Shown here: piece by piece, positions 4,581 to 5,620 of the stretch
How positions within the stretch are numbered: the first letter of the stretch is position 1
Layout: every line of letters begins with the position of its first letter
Source: Bacillota bacterium
GTDB taxonomy: Bacteria > Bacillota > Clostridia > Peptostreptococcales > Anaerovoracaceae
Direction: 5' to 3'
NCBI GenBank assembly: GCA_030527065.1
Contig: JAUNBO010000101.1
Location: 1,202-6,821, forward strand
DNA length: 5,620 nucleotides
Notes under the pieces: generated by a model
The model's database searches: none
The model's input: the letters and a program-made list of their open reading frames with translations, nothing else
Told to the model about the DNA's origin: nothing
Made by a program: the position numbers and the translations under genes

Positions 4581-5620
4581 ATGAGAACATTTTCCAAATC
4601 CGTAAAGCTGAACAACGTCTGCTATGACGTCCGGGGCCCGGTCCTGGACGAGGCCGCCAAGTTAGAGGCCGCAGGCGCCAGCATTTTGAAATTGAACATA
4701 GGAAACCCCGCCCCCTTCGGCTTTTCCGCCCCCGCCTCCGTTATGGAGAGCATGGAGGCGGGCCTGCTGTCGGCCCAGGGCTATTCCGATACCCGGGGCG
4801 TCCCTGAAGCCCGGGAGGCTGTGGCAGCCTACTGCCTCAAAAAGAACATCTCCGGCGTCTCCCCGGATGACGTCTACACCGGCAACGGCGTCAGCGAGCT
4901 CATCACCATCTGCATGCAGGGCCTGCTGAACGACGGAGACGAGGTCCTGATCCCGGCCCCGGACTACCCGCTCTGGACGGCGGCGGTGACCCTTGCCGGA
5001 GGGAAGGCAGTCCACTATCTCTGCGACGAAAAGTCGGACTGGATGCCGGATCTGGAGGATATGCGGAGGAAGATCAGCCCCCGTACCAAGGGCTTGGTCG
5101 TCATCAATCCCAACAACCCCACCGGCGCTCTCTACCCGCCGGAGATCCTGGAGAAGATCGCCGGCCTGGCCCGGGAAGCCGGCCTCATCCTCTTCGCCGA
5201 TGAGATCTACGACAGGCTGGTGATGGACGGCCTCAGCCACACCTCCATCGCCGCCCTGGCCCCGGACCTCTTTGTGGTGACCCTCAACGGCCTGTCCAAG
5301 TCCCATCTGGTGGCGGGCTACCGCTGCGGCTGGATGTGCCTTTCCGGAGATAAGTCCGGGGCTTCCGGCTACATAGAAGGGCTGAATATGCTGGCCTCCA
5401 TGCGGCTCTGCTCCAACGTGCCGGCCCAGTACGCCATCCGGGCGGCCCTGGCCGACGAGAACAGCGCCGCCCCCCTGCTGACCCCCGGCGGCCGCATCTA
5501 CGAACAGCGCAAGGCCATATGCAGCGCCCTTCGGGAAATAGAGGGCCTTTCCCTGGTAGCCCCCAAGGCCGCCTTTTACGTCTTCCCCAAAATTGACACC
5601 GCCCGCTTCCGCATCCGGGA
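4581..5620 (+). CDS. alaA: AlaA-like PLP aminotransferase (3'-truncated)
   Basis: Fold-type I aminotransferase. From what I know of E. coli AlaA (YfbQ, glutamate-pyruvate aminotransferase, 405 residues), the resemblance runs through the whole visible part: LNNVCYDVRGPVL (10-22), LKLNIGNPAPFGF (36-48), GNGVSEL (101-107), PAPDYPLWTAAV (125-136), INPNNPTGA (175-183), FADEIYD (205-211), LNGLSK with the PLP lysine Lys240, the phosphate-binding arginine Arg248 in GYRCGW, YIEGLNMLASMRLC (264-277) and TPGGR (301-305). The window ends after 346 codons, so about 60 C-terminal residues are missing, including the region expected to hold the substrate-carboxylate arginine. It has its own promoter and SD and is separated from dapH by two terminators. 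The likely role is alanine synthesis from pyruvate and glutamate. Because the adjacent acetylase branch lacks its aminotransferase, N-acetyl-DAP transamination is an alternative; sequence resemblance favours AlaA. Confidence 0.87.
   Translation, partial: MRTFSKSVKLNNVCYDVRGPVLDEAAKLEAAGASILKLNIGNPAPFGFSAPASVMESMEAGLLSAQGYSDTRGVPEAREAVAAYCLKKNISGVSPDDVYTGNGVSELITICMQGLLNDGDEVLIPAPDYPLWTAAVTLAGGKAVHYLCDEKSDWMPDLEDMRRKISPRTKGLVVINPNNPTGALYPPEILEKIAGLAREAGLILFADEIYDRLVMDGLSHTSIAALAPDLFVVTLNGLSKSHLVAGYRCGWMCLSGDKSGASGYIEGLNMLASMRLCSNVPAQYAIRAALADENSAAPLLTPGGRIYEQRKAICSALREIEGLSLVAPKAAFYVFPKIDTARFRIR

Noticed and set aside
2107..4590. An 827-codon open frame on the minus strand across dapA, dapB, dapH and the spacer
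   Set aside because: dapA, dapB and dapH share one reading frame, and this antisense frame uses the same codon boundaries. It stays open because the genes avoid TTA, CTA and TCA codons; it ends exactly opposite the TTA at 2107. The translation is low-complexity (Gly/His/Asp-rich), matches no family I know, and has no SD or promoter.
4662..5306. A 214-codon open frame on the minus strand opposite the aminotransferase
   Set aside because: The plus strand encodes a clear AlaA-like protein with all expected motifs in this interval; the minus translation has no recognisable features.

Overview
The window holds a compact lysine/meso-diaminopimelate (DAP) biosynthesis operon on the + strand, followed by a separately transcribed aminotransferase gene. 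The order is lysA (5' end cut off by the window), dapF, dapA, dapB and dapH, then a rho-independent terminator, a GC-rich spacer with a second terminator, a near-consensus sigma-A-type promoter, and an alaA-like aminotransferase cut off by the 3' edge. I see no RNA genes, mobile elements, CRISPR arrays or phage genes, and no credible gene on the minus strand.

The acyltransferase is the DapH (tetrahydrodipicolinate N-acetyltransferase) type found in Firmicutes, not the DapD succinylase. Shine-Dalgarno sequences are strong (AGGAGG-like), the promoter is a textbook TTGACA-17-TATAGT, and the sequence is rich in G+C. Together these suggest a high-GC member of the Clostridia (Oscillospiraceae- or Lachnospiraceae-like). 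The class is an inference; the genus cannot be read from this window.

DapA makes the heterocyclic precursor from aspartate semialdehyde and pyruvate, DapB reduces it to tetrahydrodipicolinate, and DapH N-acetylates it. Two unencoded steps follow (transamination and deacetylation). DapF then epimerises LL-DAP to meso-DAP for peptidoglycan, and LysA decarboxylates meso-DAP to lysine. Genes are packed: dapF and dapA overlap by 11 bases, dapA-dapB are 15 bases apart and dapB-dapH 9 bases apart, so translational coupling is likely. The only longer gap inside the operon is the 89 bases between lysA and dapF, which carry a nested hairpin and short direct repeats.

The 260-base gap after dapH (4321-4580) holds a strong terminator, a set of overlapping GC-rich hairpins ending in a second T-tract, phased T-tracts, and the promoter and ribosome binding site of the last gene. 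That gene closely resembles AlaA (glutamate-pyruvate aminotransferase). It could supply alanine, or possibly the missing N-acetyl-DAP transamination step.

I did not find a novel system: this is a housekeeping biosynthetic locus. The points most worth checking are the mutually exclusive hairpins between the two transcription units, a marked shortage of the tetramer TCGA with matching codon choice, the missing two enzymes of the acetylase branch, and an altered substrate-loop motif in DapF.
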